A stretch of 57,588 bases of DNA from Rhodospirillaceae bacterium (GTDB lineage Bacteria > Pseudomonadota > Alphaproteobacteria > Thalassobaculales > Thalassobaculaceae): contig PBMU01000020.1 in NCBI GenBank assembly GCA_002722775.1, forward strand, positions 1 through 57,588. The letters run 5' to 3'. Shown here one piece after another: positions 1 through 10,655 of this stretch. The translations under genes were made by a program, and so were the position numbers. The stretch's first letter is position 1; every line of letters starts with the position of its first letter. The notes beneath the pieces were generated by a model that made no database searches, had not been told where the DNA came from, and worked only from the letters and a program-made list of their open reading frames with translations.

Positions 1-699
1 GAGAAGCGAAATGTCGAGATCATAAAGCGTCTAGTGACTGGCCCACGTGGCGTGTTCTTGGATGTAGGGGCTAATTTTGGCAACCATACGGTTTTTCTCG
101 CCGACAGTTTTGACCGAGTGGTGGCCTTCGAGCCAAATCCGCCAACTATCAAGCGGTTGCGCCGAAACTTGGAGTTAAACGATCTCGATCACGTGAGTGT
201 GTTAGAGTTTGGCCTATCCGACCAGGATACAGAACTGCCCTTCCATGGCGAGGTTGGTACAAACCCGGGCGCATCACGTTTCCTGGAAAATGCTCCGTCC
301 GCAACAACCTTCCTGTCGGTGCGTCGGGGGGACGGTGTGGTTAAGGAGTTTGCCCTGTCACCGGTCCGGGCTATCAAGGTCGATGTCGAGGGTCATGAGG
401 AACAGGTTATCGCGGGGCTTGCCGATACAATCTTTTTTGACCGACCCCTGGTCATTTTTGAGTGGGACTCCGCCCGCAACGGGACGGGCTGTTTCGAGAA
501 GCTTGCAGATTACCATTTTTTCACACAACCCTGGGAGCTGTCGGGCGGAAGAGCCTGGCGGCCATTCGCACGGGGCTTTGATGCGGCCCGGCCTCCGCGG
601 CTCGTCCCCGTGCGCGTCGAGAACCTCGCTGGTCGCTATGTCAGCATGGTCGTTGCCATTCCTGAGGAAAAAATGGAGGGCGTTAGCGACTTGCTCTAG
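1..699 (+). CDS. FkbM family SAM-dependent methyltransferase (5' truncated by window edge)
   Basis: Frame is open from base 1 (EKRNVEIIKRLVTGPRGVFLDVGANFGNHTVFLAD...). Contains the FkbM-type VGANxGN motif I and IKVDVEGHE. Confidence 0.85.
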   Translation, partial: EKRNVEIIKRLVTGPRGVFLDVGANFGNHTVFLADSFDRVVAFEPNPPTIKRLRRNLELNDLDHVSVLEFGLSDQDTELPFHGEVGTNPGASRFLENAPSATTFLSVRRGDGVVKEFALSPVRAIKVDVEGHEEQVIAGLADTIFFDRPLVIFEWDSARNGTGCFEKLADYHFFTQPWELSGGRAWRPFARGFDAARPPRLVPVRVENLAGRYVSMVVAIPEEKMEGVSDLL

Positions 700-1403
700 G
701 CCCTGCCTATCGACATACCGCCGCAGACATGAAGAACCTGCCCATTAACGAAGCCGGAGCGTCCATCGAGTAGGAAGCTCACGGCATTGGCGATGTCGTC
801 TGGTCGTCCGAAACGCCCTACTGGAACTGACCGGCGAACCAGCTCGTAAGTCTCTTTTGAATAGGCTCCGCGCAGCATATCGGTATCAATAGGGCCAGGG
901 GCAATCACGTTGGCCGTTATCCCAGCAGGGGCAAGTTCCATCGCCCAGGTTTTGGCGAGACCAACCACAGCGGCCTTGCTGGCTGCATAAATTGAAAGGT
1001 TTGGGATGCCGACGATAGCCCGACTCGCAATGTTGACGATGCGGCCGAACCCTGCCTGTTTCATATCAGGAACGGTGGCTTTGGCACATTGGAGTGCTAT
1101 CCGGGTGTTAATCCGAATTACTTTGTCAAATGTCGAAAGGTCGGTTTCCTCGACCGCCGAGACCTCCGATATCCCCACATTGTTTACCAATCGGGTGACA
1201 CGGTTCTTTTTCCGCAGTTCGTCCAACGCCTCCGATGTTGCGGCCTCGTCTGAGAGATCGACGTGAACAAATTGCACGGCACCTGGGTTTTCTGACTCTA
1301 ATACGTCGAATTGAACAACGGTGTGGCCGTCCGCCGTCAGACGCTCGCAGATGCCTCGACCGATATTGCGCGATCCTCCGGTTACTAGGACACAATCCTT
1401 CAC
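696..1403 (-). CDS. SDR family NAD(P)-dependent oxidoreductase
   Basis: 235 aa; TGGSRNIGRGI cofactor motif, NNVG, YAASKAAV active site. Confidence 0.9.
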   Translation of the reverse strand: MKDCVLVTGGSRNIGRGICERLTADGHTVVQFDVLESENPGAVQFVHVDLSDEAATSEALDELRKKNRVTRLVNNVGISEVSAVEETDLSTFDKVIRINTRIALQCAKATVPDMKQAGFGRIVNIASRAIVGIPNLSIYAASKAAVVGLAKTWAMELAPAGITANVIAPGPIDTDMLRGAYSKETYELVRRSVPVGRFGRPDDIANAVSFLLDGRSGFVNGQVLHVCGGMSIGRA

Positions 1404-1571
1404 CTAACCCTCCTAAATTTTTTCTGCGATGCTAGAACTGTCTTGATTCAAGTTCCATCGTGTCGTTGTGACAACTCGCGAATATCAGACACCTGGGTTG
1501 CGCTCAGGTTGTTTAAACTGAAACAGGCGGCTTACGTTGTGACTAGTGAAATCCGTGAAGAGAATCTGGTC

Positions 1572-4500
1572 ATGAAGCATCTCCTGATCGCAAACCGAGG
1601 TGAAATAGCGATCCGTATTGCCCAGACCGCTGCCGATGTAGGATCGGTGACGACGGCAATCCATGCAGAGGACGACGCAGATTCTTTGCATATCCGACGA
1701 ACTGATAATGCAATTGGCCTGCCGGGCACCGGACCGGCGGCCTACCTCGATATTGGGAGCGTGATTGCGGCGGCGCGTGATGCCGGAGCGGATGCGATTC
1801 ATCCAGGGTACGGCTTCCTCAGTGAAAATTCGAACTTCGCAAGTGCGGTCGTTGACGCTGGTCTGATCTTCGTTGGTCCAAGTGCAGAGGCGCTGGCCCT
1901 ATTTGGGGACAAGTTGCGGGCACGGGAGCATGCGGCTTTAGTTGGTGTCCCCGTTTTGACCGGAAGCGAGGGCCCTTTGGATACCCATGGCGCGCGAGAT
2001 TTCCTCAAAAATCTAGGGACTGGCGGAGCGATCATGATCAAGGCGGTGACCGGTGGCGGCGGGCGCGGGATGCGCGCAGTCCGAGCTCCCTCAGAGGTCG
2101 CGGAGGCGGTGGCTCGGTGTTCATCCGAGGCGGAGGTTGCCTTCGGCGACGGCACAGTCTATGCGGAGCAATTCATAGAGCAGGCCCGCCACGTTGAGGT
2201 GCAGGTAGCGGGTGATGGAAAGGGTCATGTTGTGGTTCTTGGCGATCGGGATTGCAGCTTGCAGCGCCAGCGTCAGAAGATAGTCGAGATCGCACCCGCA
2301 CCGGGTTTATCTGAGGAAAAGCGTCGCGCCCTTCATGGGCATGCACGCGAGTTGACAGCCCGGGCGGGTTACCTGGGCCTAGGTACAGTGGAGTTCCTAT
2401 TGGCGCCCGACGGGCAATATTTTTTCATTGAATTTAATGCCCGGCTGCAAGTCGAGCATACTGTCACCGAGGCGGTCACTGGGTTAGATCTTGTGCGAAT
2501 GCAGTTGGACATTGCGAACGGCGCGGACATAACAGGCTTGGAAATTCCGGCGCCTCGTGGCTCAGCCGTCCAGGCACGAGTTAATTTAGAGACCATGCAG
2601 CCTAATGGCGACGCTCGACCGTCCGGCGGCACGGTTTTGGTGTTCGAACCGCCCGCTGGTCCCGGGATCCGGATTGATCACTACGGTTATGCGGGTTACC
2701 GCACTAACCCCCGTTACGATGCATTGATAGCCAAGATGATTGTGCCCGTGGGGGAGGGGAAAGTTAACGAGGTGGCAGCTAAGACCCGCCGTGCGCTTGC
2801 CGCGTTTCGGCTCGAGGGTGTCAATTCCAATATCGGGTTTCTGGTGGCGTTGATGTCCCGAAAGGAATGGTACGACTTCAGCTTTGACGTTGATTTCGTT
2901 ACGCGTCTAGCGGGGGAACTGGTCGAGTCGGCTGATGGAATGGGTATCGGAGAGGCGCTTGCAAATACGGAGACAGCCTCACACGCCCGGCTCGCTGGAG
3001 CCAAGATCGACGCAGCGGACCCGCTTGCTGTGCTCGATCATGGTAAATCCGGTAAGGTGACAAACGTCAGCGAGTCTAGTGTCGTTGTCGACGAACTTGA
3101 TGGTCATATCCTGCGTGCGCCGATGCCAGGCGCGATCGTGAGTATCGATGTTGTTGAGGGAGATTCGGTTTGGGTCGGACGGGTAGTCATGATCATGGAT
3201 TCTATGAAAATGGAGCACGAAATCGCGGCACAAGTGAGCGGCGCGGTCTGGCGTGTCGATGTCTCCCCAGGCGACACGGTCTTCGAGGGTAGCCCGCTGC
3301 TCGTTATCGAAAAGGGCGAGGTCGCTTATGCAGATCATCAGGATAGAGACGAACTCGACCTCGATCATATCCGCGCCGACTTAGCTGAGGTGGAGGATCG
3401 CCGCGCACTCGGCTTCGACGAACAACGAGCGGAAGCCGTGGCCAAGCGACGGCGGACCAACTCGCGCACTGCTCGGGAGAATGTTGACGATTTGGTCGAC
3501 GAGGGTAGCTTCATCGAATACGGCCCTATGGTAGTTGCTGCCAGGCGTTCGCGCACACCGGTTGATGAGTTGATACGGCGCACTCCGGCTGATGGCCTGA
3601 TCGGTGGCATCGGGAAGATCAATGGTGACTTACTACCGGAAGCCGATACGCGTTGTATGGTGCTGTCATATGACTACATGGTCCTGGCCGGTACACAGGG
3701 GAAAAAAAATCACCAGAAGAAGGATCGCCTGTTCCGGCTGGCTGAGCAGTGGCGGTTGCCAGTTGTATTCTTGGCCGAGGGAGGCGGTGGTCGGCCGGGC
3801 GACACGGACGGATTTTACTCAGGCAACCTACACACGCCCGCCTTCCATCTGTGGGGAAAATTGAGCGGTAACGCGCCGATGGTGGGGATCGCGTCGGGGC
3901 GGTGTTTCGCGGGCAATGCGGTAATCCTTGGCTGTTGCGATGTGACCATTGCTACAGAAAACGCGACCATAGGTATGGGCGGACCGGTGATGATCGAGGG
4001 TGGTGGGCTCGGCATATTCCGGCCCGAGGAGGTTGGTCCAGCGAACGTGATGCGAAGGAACGGGGTGATTGACATTGCGGTCGCCGATGAGGTCGAAGCC
4101 GTCGCTGCAGCCAAGAAATACCTCTCTTACTTTCAAGGTCCATTCTCTGATTGGTCGGTTCATGACCAGCGCTTGCTCCGTCATGTAGTGCCGGAGAGCC
4201 GCTTGCGGGTTTATGATGTGCGCCGGGCGATTGAGCTGATCGCCGATGTCGACTCTGTCCTTGAGCTTCGCCGTGATTTTGGGATCGGAATGATTACTGC
4301 GCTCGCCCGGGTTGAGGGGCGCCCAGTTGGCATCTTCGCCAATAATCCTAGACATATAGGTGGTGCGATCGATTCTGAGGCCGCTGACAAAGCGGCGCGC
4401 TTTATGCAACTCTGCGACGCGCATGACCTGCCAATAGTCTCACTCTGTGACACGCCCGGCAATATGGTTGGACCGGAAGCGGAAAAGACAGGGTTGGTGC

Positions 4501-4925
4501 GCCATTGCTGTAGGCTCTACGTGATTGGCGCTAATATAACGGTGCCGGTCTTTACTATCGTGCTGCGTAAGGCTTATGGGCTTGGCGCCCAGGCGATGGC
4601 TGGTGGCGGATTTCATGCACCGTTTTTCGCAATCTCGTGGCCGACGGGAGAGTATGGTGGCATGGGTCTTGAGGGCTCGGTAAAGCTAGGTTTTCGGGAC
4701 AAACTGGAGGCTATCGAGGATGTTGGCAAACGCCGCGAGGCCTACGAGAAAATGGTTGCCGAGGCCTATGAACGAGGTAAGGCGCTCAATACCGCTTCGC
4801 TGTTTGAGATAGATGACGTGATTGACCCAGCTGACACGCGTCGCTGGATTGTTGCAGGCCTAGAGGCCATTCCACCCCGTCCCGCGGGTGCGGAGAAGAA
4901 ACGCCCGTGGGTGGATACGTGGTAA
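1572..4925 (+). CDS. single-chain biotin-dependent acyl-CoA carboxylase (biotin carboxylase + BCCP + carboxyltransferase)
   Basis: ORF opens at 1443 but conserved sequence begins at MKHLLIANRGEIAIRI (1572). BC domain HPGYGFLSEN..., biotinyl motif DSMKMEHE, then carboxyltransferase domains (GGIGKINGD..., TPGNMVGPEAEKTG). Confidence 0.92.
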   Translation: MKHLLIANRGEIAIRIAQTAADVGSVTTAIHAEDDADSLHIRRTDNAIGLPGTGPAAYLDIGSVIAAARDAGADAIHPGYGFLSENSNFASAVVDAGLIFVGPSAEALALFGDKLRAREHAALVGVPVLTGSEGPLDTHGARDFLKNLGTGGAIMIKAVTGGGGRGMRAVRAPSEVAEAVARCSSEAEVAFGDGTVYAEQFIEQARHVEVQVAGDGKGHVVVLGDRDCSLQRQRQKIVEIAPAPGLSEEKRRALHGHARELTARAGYLGLGTVEFLLAPDGQYFFIEFNARLQVEHTVTEAVTGLDLVRMQLDIANGADITGLEIPAPRGSAVQARVNLETMQPNGDARPSGGTVLVFEPPAGPGIRIDHYGYAGYRTNPRYDALIAKMIVPVGEGKVNEVAAKTRRALAAFRLEGVNSNIGFLVALMSRKEWYDFSFDVDFVTRLAGELVESADGMGIGEALANTETASHARLAGAKIDAADPLAVLDHGKSGKVTNVSESSVVVDELDGHILRAPMPGAIVSIDVVEGDSVWVGRVVMIMDSMKMEHEIAAQVSGAVWRVDVSPGDTVFEGSPLLVIEKGEVAYADHQDRDELDLDHIRADLAEVEDRRALGFDEQRAEAVAKRRRTNSRTARENVDDLVDEGSFIEYGPMVVAARRSRTPVDELIRRTPADGLIGGIGKINGDLLPEADTRCMVLSYDYMVLAGTQGKKNHQKKDRLFRLAEQWRLPVVFLAEGGGGRPGDTDGFYSGNLHTPAFHLWGKLSGNAPMVGIASGRCFAGNAVILGCCDVTIATENATIGMGGPVMIEGGGLGIFRPEEVGPANVMRRNGVIDIAVADEVEAVAAAKKYLSYFQGPFSDWSVHDQRLLRHVVPESRLRVYDVRRAIELIADVDSVLELRRDFGIGMITALARVEGRPVGIFANNPRHIGGAIDSEAADKAARFMQLCDAHDLPIVSLCDTPGNMVGPEAEKTGLVRHCCRLYVIGANITVPVFTIVLRKAYGLGAQAMAGGGFHAPFFAISWPTGEYGGMGLEGSVKLGFRDKLEAIEDVGKRREAYEKMVAEAYERGKALNTASLFEIDDVIDPADTRRWIVAGLEAIPPRPAGAEKKRPWVDTW

Positions 4926-5060
4926 GAAGGTGAGGTGTATTTGTGCTTCTTATCCCTGGATTTTGTCATCATCCTAGTATTGCAGTAACAGACGCGCCGT
5001 GACTGGGGTCACACGTGATCTGCTTCACAATTACAGGTGATAGATGAAGTTGCTATGTCT

Positions 5061-5084
5061 TGATCCATGGTTAACCATGGATCA
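5061..5084. repeat. perfect 24-bp palindrome TGATCCATGGTTAACCATGGATCA
   Basis: The sequence equals its own reverse complement; it includes the stop codon of the minus-strand SDR (5082-5084). Confidence 0.9.
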
Positions 5085-5882
5085 CCCCGCGCGGGCCGTC
5101 ATGCCGCCGTCGATTACTATCTCTGTGCCAGTGACCCAGCGAGCTTCCTCACTCGCGAGATAAACAGCCGCGTTCGCGGTGTCACGCCCGTCTCCCATGA
5201 AACCAAGCGGGATACGCGCCAACCGCTGTTCCAAGAGTTTCCCGACATCACCACCGGCCCTTTGGTCAGCTAACCGGGCCTCGACTAGCGGCGTATGTAA
5301 TTGGCCTGGCACGACGGTGTTCACTCGGATCCCCTTGGGGGCATACTGCATGGCGATCACCTTCGACGTCTGGATGACGCCCGCCTTGGTCGCGGCATAG
5401 GCGATCTGGGCTGAACCGGTCCAGCGTAGTCCTGAGGTCGAGGCGACATTGACGATCGCTCCGTCCCTTTGCAACTCCATCAGCGGGAGTGTGTGCTTGC
5501 AAGTTAAGAAAACGCTTTTAAGATTTTTATCGACTTGTGCGTCCCAGACGTCCTCCGACATCTCGACGGGTCCGCCCGCGGCGGAACCGCCAACATTGTT
5601 GACCAAGATATCAACTCGCCCGTATTTCCTGGCGCAGGCGTCCACCATGGCCTTTACGGACGCGCTATCGGTCATGTCAGCGATGCAGGTCTCAAGTTTC
5701 ACGCCGAGTTTCGCTGTTCGCTCAACGGTTTCGTCGAGGGCGTCGGCCGAGCGGTCGACGGCGAAGACGGATGCCCCCTCTTCGACGAAGCGATAGGTGA
5801 TCGCGCGCCCATTGCCCCAGCCGGGACCGACACAACCTGCTCCAGTGACAATCACGATTTTCCCCTCCAGGCGTCCGGCCAT
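5082..5882 (-). CDS. SDR family oxidoreductase
   Basis: 266 aa; VTGAGCVGPGWGNG, NNVGGS, YAATKAGVIQ, C-terminal GTEIVIDGGMTA. Confidence 0.9.
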   Translation of the reverse strand: MAGRLEGKIVIVTGAGCVGPGWGNGRAITYRFVEEGASVFAVDRSADALDETVERTAKLGVKLETCIADMTDSASVKAMVDACARKYGRVDILVNNVGGSAAGGPVEMSEDVWDAQVDKNLKSVFLTCKHTLPLMELQRDGAIVNVASTSGLRWTGSAQIAYAATKAGVIQTSKVIAMQYAPKGIRVNTVVPGQLHTPLVEARLADQRAGGDVGKLLEQRLARIPLGFMGDGRDTANAAVYLASEEARWVTGTEIVIDGGMTARAG

Positions 5883-6051
5883 ACCTTTTTCTCCGGTTTT
5901 TTTTGGATAAGGAAGATTATGGTGGTCTATTTGGCGAGACTAGTGTCGGCGCCATCGCCTCCGCGATCGTTTGGTCCGTCCCTTTACAACGCGCCACCAC
6001 GTCTGAAACAGTTCGTCGCATAGTTGCAACACTTATGGGAGCAAGGGTCTG

Positions 6052-7146
6052 ATGAAAGCTGCCGTCCTATACGAACCGAATACGCCGCTTGTGATCGAGG
6101 AGATCAACACCCGCAAGCCCCAGGCACATGAAGTACTTTTGCGCACCGCCGTGGCTGGGCTCTGCCATTCAGATTTGCACTTCATTGAAGGGCTCTACCC
6201 ACACCCTCTGCCCGTTGTTCTTGGCCATGAATCCGCCGGGATCGTTGAGGAAGTTGGCTCGGAGGTCACTTATGTTGAGCCGGGTGATCATGTGATCACC
6301 TGCCTTTCCGTGTTCTGTGGGACCTGCGAAAACTGTATGCAGGGCCGAACCGTGATCTGCACCAATACCGACGTGAAAATGACGCCGGGTCAATCGCGCC
6401 GGCTAGAGTGGAACAAGGCGGATCAGCTTCATACGGGCTTCAATTTGTCTTCCTTCGCCGAGCAGATGCTCGTGCACGAAAACGCTATCGTAAAGATTAA
6501 GAAGGACATGCCGCTCGACCGGGCGGCACTGATCGGTTGTGGTGTGATGACAGGCTTTGGTGCTGCTACCAAGACGGCCGCTATCAAGATGGGCGAAACG
6601 GTGGCGGTCGTGGGCTGTGGCGGAGTTGGAATCGCGGCGATCAACGGTGCTTATGTCGCGGGTGCCGCGCGGATAATCGCTATCGATACCAATCCCACAA
6701 AGCTGCAACTCGCCGCCAAGATCGGAGCTACCGACCTCATCAACCCGAATGATGGTGACCCGGTTGAGCGTATTAGGGACTTGACCAGCGGCGGTGTACA
6801 TCATGCAATTGAGTGCCTGGGATTGAAAAAGACAGCTGAGCAGTGTTTCGAGATGCTAGCTTTCGGTGGTACCGCGACCATTGTCGGCATGGTACCTTTC
6901 GGAGAGAAAATCGAGCTGCACGGCTTCGATTTTCTTCGAGAGCGCAAAGTCCAGGGTTCTTCGATGGGGTCGAACAATTTTCGCGTCGACATGCCTCGTA
7001 TGATCGAGCTCTATCATCAAGGTCGCTTGCATTTAGATGATTGGTTATCGGACAAAATTAAGCTGCATGAGATCAATGAGGGTTTTGCCGCTATGAAGGC
7101 TGGCAAGGTGGTTCGCACAGTTATCGACTTCGATGTTGCTGCTTGA
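6052..7146 (+). CDS. zinc-dependent alcohol dehydrogenase (class III/NDMA-dependent-like)
   Basis: 364 aa; GHESAGIVEEVG, CGTCENCMQGRTVIC structural-zinc motif, VGCGGVG Rossmann motif. Confidence 0.9.
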   Translation: MKAAVLYEPNTPLVIEEINTRKPQAHEVLLRTAVAGLCHSDLHFIEGLYPHPLPVVLGHESAGIVEEVGSEVTYVEPGDHVITCLSVFCGTCENCMQGRTVICTNTDVKMTPGQSRRLEWNKADQLHTGFNLSSFAEQMLVHENAIVKIKKDMPLDRAALIGCGVMTGFGAATKTAAIKMGETVAVVGCGGVGIAAINGAYVAGAARIIAIDTNPTKLQLAAKIGATDLINPNDGDPVERIRDLTSGGVHHAIECLGLKKTAEQCFEMLAFGGTATIVGMVPFGEKIELHGFDFLRERKVQGSSMGSNNFRVDMPRMIELYHQGRLHLDDWLSDKIKLHEINEGFAAMKAGKVVRTVIDFDVAA

Positions 7147-7295
7147 TCAAACAAATGGGGCTGGTCGATTTGCCGTGGCCAGTCTCTTTTCATTGCCTTT
7201 GGTTTTGGTGGTATCGAAGGCGGTGCGTCTTTGGCTTATGGGCTACAGTGGTAATTGCATACCACCGTGCGGCCCAGTTGGCTCTGCTCCCTCTA

Positions 7296-8519
7296 TTATT
7301 TTAATGCTGCGCACGCCCTCTGAATACGGGTGCAGGCTTCCAAGAGTTCTTCCGTGCTGGAAGCATAGGAAATTCGGAAATGGGGCGAGACGCCATAGGC
7401 ATCGCCGTGGACAGTGGCCACATTTTCTGTCTCTAGCAGGTAGCTCACGAAATCGCGGTCATTCTGGATCACCTTGCCTTCCGGTGTTGTCTTGCCGATC
7501 AGGTTGGCACAACTCGGATAGACATAGAAGGCGCCCTTTGGCACTTGGCAGGACAATCCTGTCGTTTGATTGATCATAGAGACCACTAGATCGCGCCGTG
7601 CTTCAAACGACTTGGCGCGTTCTCGGATGAAATTCTTCGGTCCATTTAAAGCGGCTATTGCGGCGGCTTGTCCAACCGAGCTCGCACCAGAGGTTACCAG
7701 AGATTGGAGCTTGGTCATCTGTTTGACCATTCCGGCTGGTGCAGCGCCAAAGCCGACGCGCCAACCTGTCATCGCGTAGGCTTTTGAGACCCCATTCGCG
7801 ATCACCGTGCGGTCTCGTAAAGCTGGTTCGACGTTGGTTATGGTGGCGAACTTCACGCCATCGAAGGTGATATGCTCATAGATGTCGTCCATGATCACAC
7901 TGACATGTTCGTGGCGCAGCAGCACCTCGGCAATGAGCTTCAATTCCTCCGCTTCATAGACAACGCCCGTCGGATTATTGGGTGAGTTTAACAGCAGCCA
8001 TTTCGTTCGTGGTGTGATTGCGGCGTCGAGCTGCTCCGGTGTAATCTTGAAGTCTTGGTCGAGACCGCAAGCCACGGGAACTGGAACCCCGCCGACGAAC
8101 TTGATCATGTCGATATAAGCGACATAGAACGGTGCCGGCAGGATTACCTCATCGCCCTTGCCAGTGCCGGCTACTATCGCGTTGTAGATCACCTGTTTCG
8201 AACCGTTGCCGATGATTATCTCATCGCGACTGTAGTCTAGGCCGTTCTCGCGCTTGAACTTCTCTATTACCGCGTCCTTCAATTCAACACTGCCGCTGAT
8301 TGTTGTGTACTTTGTCTCACCTCTAAGTGCTGCAGCGTTGGCCGCTTCGATGATATGGCCGGGCGTGGGAAAATCCGGCTGCCCAGAACTCAATGGGATG
8401 ACGTCAACACCCTCTGCCTTCATTTCTCGGGCGCGTTGTGACATCATGGCGCTGGCCGACGTCTCGATCCGGTTCATGTGAACCGCAAACTTTATTTCTG
8501 GCACGTCGATTTCCCCCAT
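7296..8519 (-). CDS. pyridoxal phosphate-dependent aminotransferase class I/II (AspC-like)
   Basis: 407 aa; LSSGQPDFPTP, NSPNNPTGVVY, NGVSKAYAMTGWRVGF PLP-lysine motif. Confidence 0.9.
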   Translation of the reverse strand: MGEIDVPEIKFAVHMNRIETSASAMMSQRAREMKAEGVDVIPLSSGQPDFPTPGHIIEAANAAALRGETKYTTISGSVELKDAVIEKFKRENGLDYSRDEIIIGNGSKQVIYNAIVAGTGKGDEVILPAPFYVAYIDMIKFVGGVPVPVACGLDQDFKITPEQLDAAITPRTKWLLLNSPNNPTGVVYEAEELKLIAEVLLRHEHVSVIMDDIYEHITFDGVKFATITNVEPALRDRTVIANGVSKAYAMTGWRVGFGAAPAGMVKQMTKLQSLVTSGASSVGQAAAIAALNGPKNFIRERAKSFEARRDLVVSMINQTTGLSCQVPKGAFYVYPSCANLIGKTTPEGKVIQNDRDFVSYLLETENVATVHGDAYGVSPHFRISYASSTEELLEACTRIQRACAALK

Positions 8520-8608
8520 GTGTTTGCTGCGTGTCAGATATTGCCGCCGGAGGATTGTCCTGTCACGGTTTGCTGCGACTGTCCATTGATCCCGAATGGA
8601 GTGGCGGC

Positions 8609-10655
8609 ATGAGTTACAGGGTCGGTGTCGATATCGGCGGAACCTTCACAGACTTCTGTGTGTTTGGCGAGACAACGGGGACGCTCGAGACCTTAAAAGT
8701 GCTTTCGCGCCCGGACGAGTCTGGTGCAGAGGTGGCCGAAGGACTGGTGGAGCTCTCGCGGCTGTACGGCATTGATCCTTCCGTTATTTCCTATTTCACC
8801 CACGGCACTACTGTCGGCGTGAACACGGTGATCCAGAGAAAGGGTGTGGAACCTTTGCTTGATAACCACGAAGGAATTCGAAGACGTGCTCGAGGTTGCG
8901 CGGTTGAAAATGCCCGATCCCTACAACTTATTCTCGTCTCGCCCGGAGCCGCTAATCACACGGGATAAGGTTTTCGGTATTACCGAACGTATCCTAGTCG
9001 ACGGTACGGTCGACGTGCCACTTGATCCAGAAAGCGTGCGGTCAGCAATTGAAGGTATTCGTGTGGTCGGTGGTGAAGCGGTGGTGATCGCATTGCTTCA
9101 CGCTTATCGCAATCCGGAACATGAAAGATGGGCAGCGGAAATCTTTCGGAAGGACGCTGAGGATATCGATGTGATCCTTGCAAGCGATGTTTGGCCGGTG
9201 ATCCGCGAGTACGAGCGAACGGTTACTGCCGCCGTCGCTGGTTATGTTCAGCCACGCGTCTCCTATTATCTTGGTTCTCTGCAGGATGCGCTCCGGAATG
9301 CCGGTGCTGGGTGCGAGGCGATGATCACTAAGTCGAACGGTGGGGTGATGACGGCGGAGTTGGGCAAGAAGGATTGCGCTCAGATACTTCTTTCAGGGAC
9401 TGCTTCAGGCGTCATTGGGGCTGCGAGTATCGCTAGGCAAGTGGGCGCGGGCGCTGCGATGAGTCTCGATATTGGTGGGACGAGCGCCGATGTAGCGATC
9501 ATCGAGTCGGGCGTGCCGCGATACGGTGTTGGTGAAATGATTGGTGAGTTTCCAATTTATATCCCGACCGTTTCGGTCACTTCGATCGGCGAAGGCGGTG
9601 GGTCAATCGCTTGGATAGATGAGCTCGGGGTATTGAAAGTTGGCCCGGTAAGTGCCGGTTCGGATCCGGGACCAGCGTGCTACGGCAGGGGTGGGAATAA
9701 TCCGACCATCACTGACGCGCTTGTGGTTCTCGGGTTCCTCGGGCGTGCCGCATTAGGATATAGTGCTGTCGCGATGCGGCCGGATCTCGCCTGGGCCGAG
9801 ATTGGTCGGATCGGGGATCGCCTTTCGATGACGCCGGAGGACGCAGCCGAGTCAATTATTCGGATTGCAATCTCAGGCATGTATCTGGAGGTCAGTAAAC
9901 TAGTTTCGCGGCATGGCGTTGATCCACGTGAATTGTCATTGATAGCGTTTGGCGGCGCAGGTCCAATGCTGGCTTGTTGGCTTGCCCGCGAGCTCGCAAT
10001 GAAAGAGGTGATCGTTCCCCAGGTGCCAGGTGTGTTGAGTGCCTTCGGCGGGTTGATCGCGGATGTCAAAAACGACTTTATCCAGACGGTCTATCTCGAC
10101 CTTGAGGAAAAGACGGTGGACGCGATGCGCGATAGCTTCGGCATGCTTGCCCGTCGCGCTATGAAATGGATCCGGGATGAACAAGGTTTCGATGATACAG
10201 TCGCCATGTTCCCGTCCGCTGACATGCGTTATCGCGGTCAGTCCTTTGAGATCGACACGCCCCTGGAAGCGCTTTGGATCGAGGAGGGTGATGTTAAAGC
10301 TATGGCGGCCGCCTTCCACAAATTGCACGAACAGGTATACGAACATTCTGACCCGGCGGCGGAGGTGCAGGTGATCAACCTACGAATGGTGATCACCGGC
10401 AAGCCGCCGAAACCCGCCTTCGCGCCGCTGCCCGAGTCCGACGGGGCGCTCCTGCCCCGAGAAACGGTATCGGTGTTCCTCGATGGATCGATCAACGACG
10501 CGTTTGTTCTTGCGCGATCAGATATGAAGGCCAGTCATTCGTTTGATGGCCCGGCAATCGTCACGCAGGACGACTGCACAACCTGCATCCTGGATGGCTT
10601 CAAGGCCGAGGTCGACGGTTTCGGTAACCTAATCATCCGGCCAGGGGATGTATGA
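8609..10655 (+). pseudogene. hydantoinase/oxoprolinase subunit A family protein, split by an apparent +1 frameshift
   Basis: N-terminal frame MSYRVGVDIGGTFTDF...THGTTVGVNTVIQRKGVEP continues in another frame as LITTKEFEDVLEVARLKMPDPYNLF... Removing one base near 8861 joins them. Confidence 0.8.
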
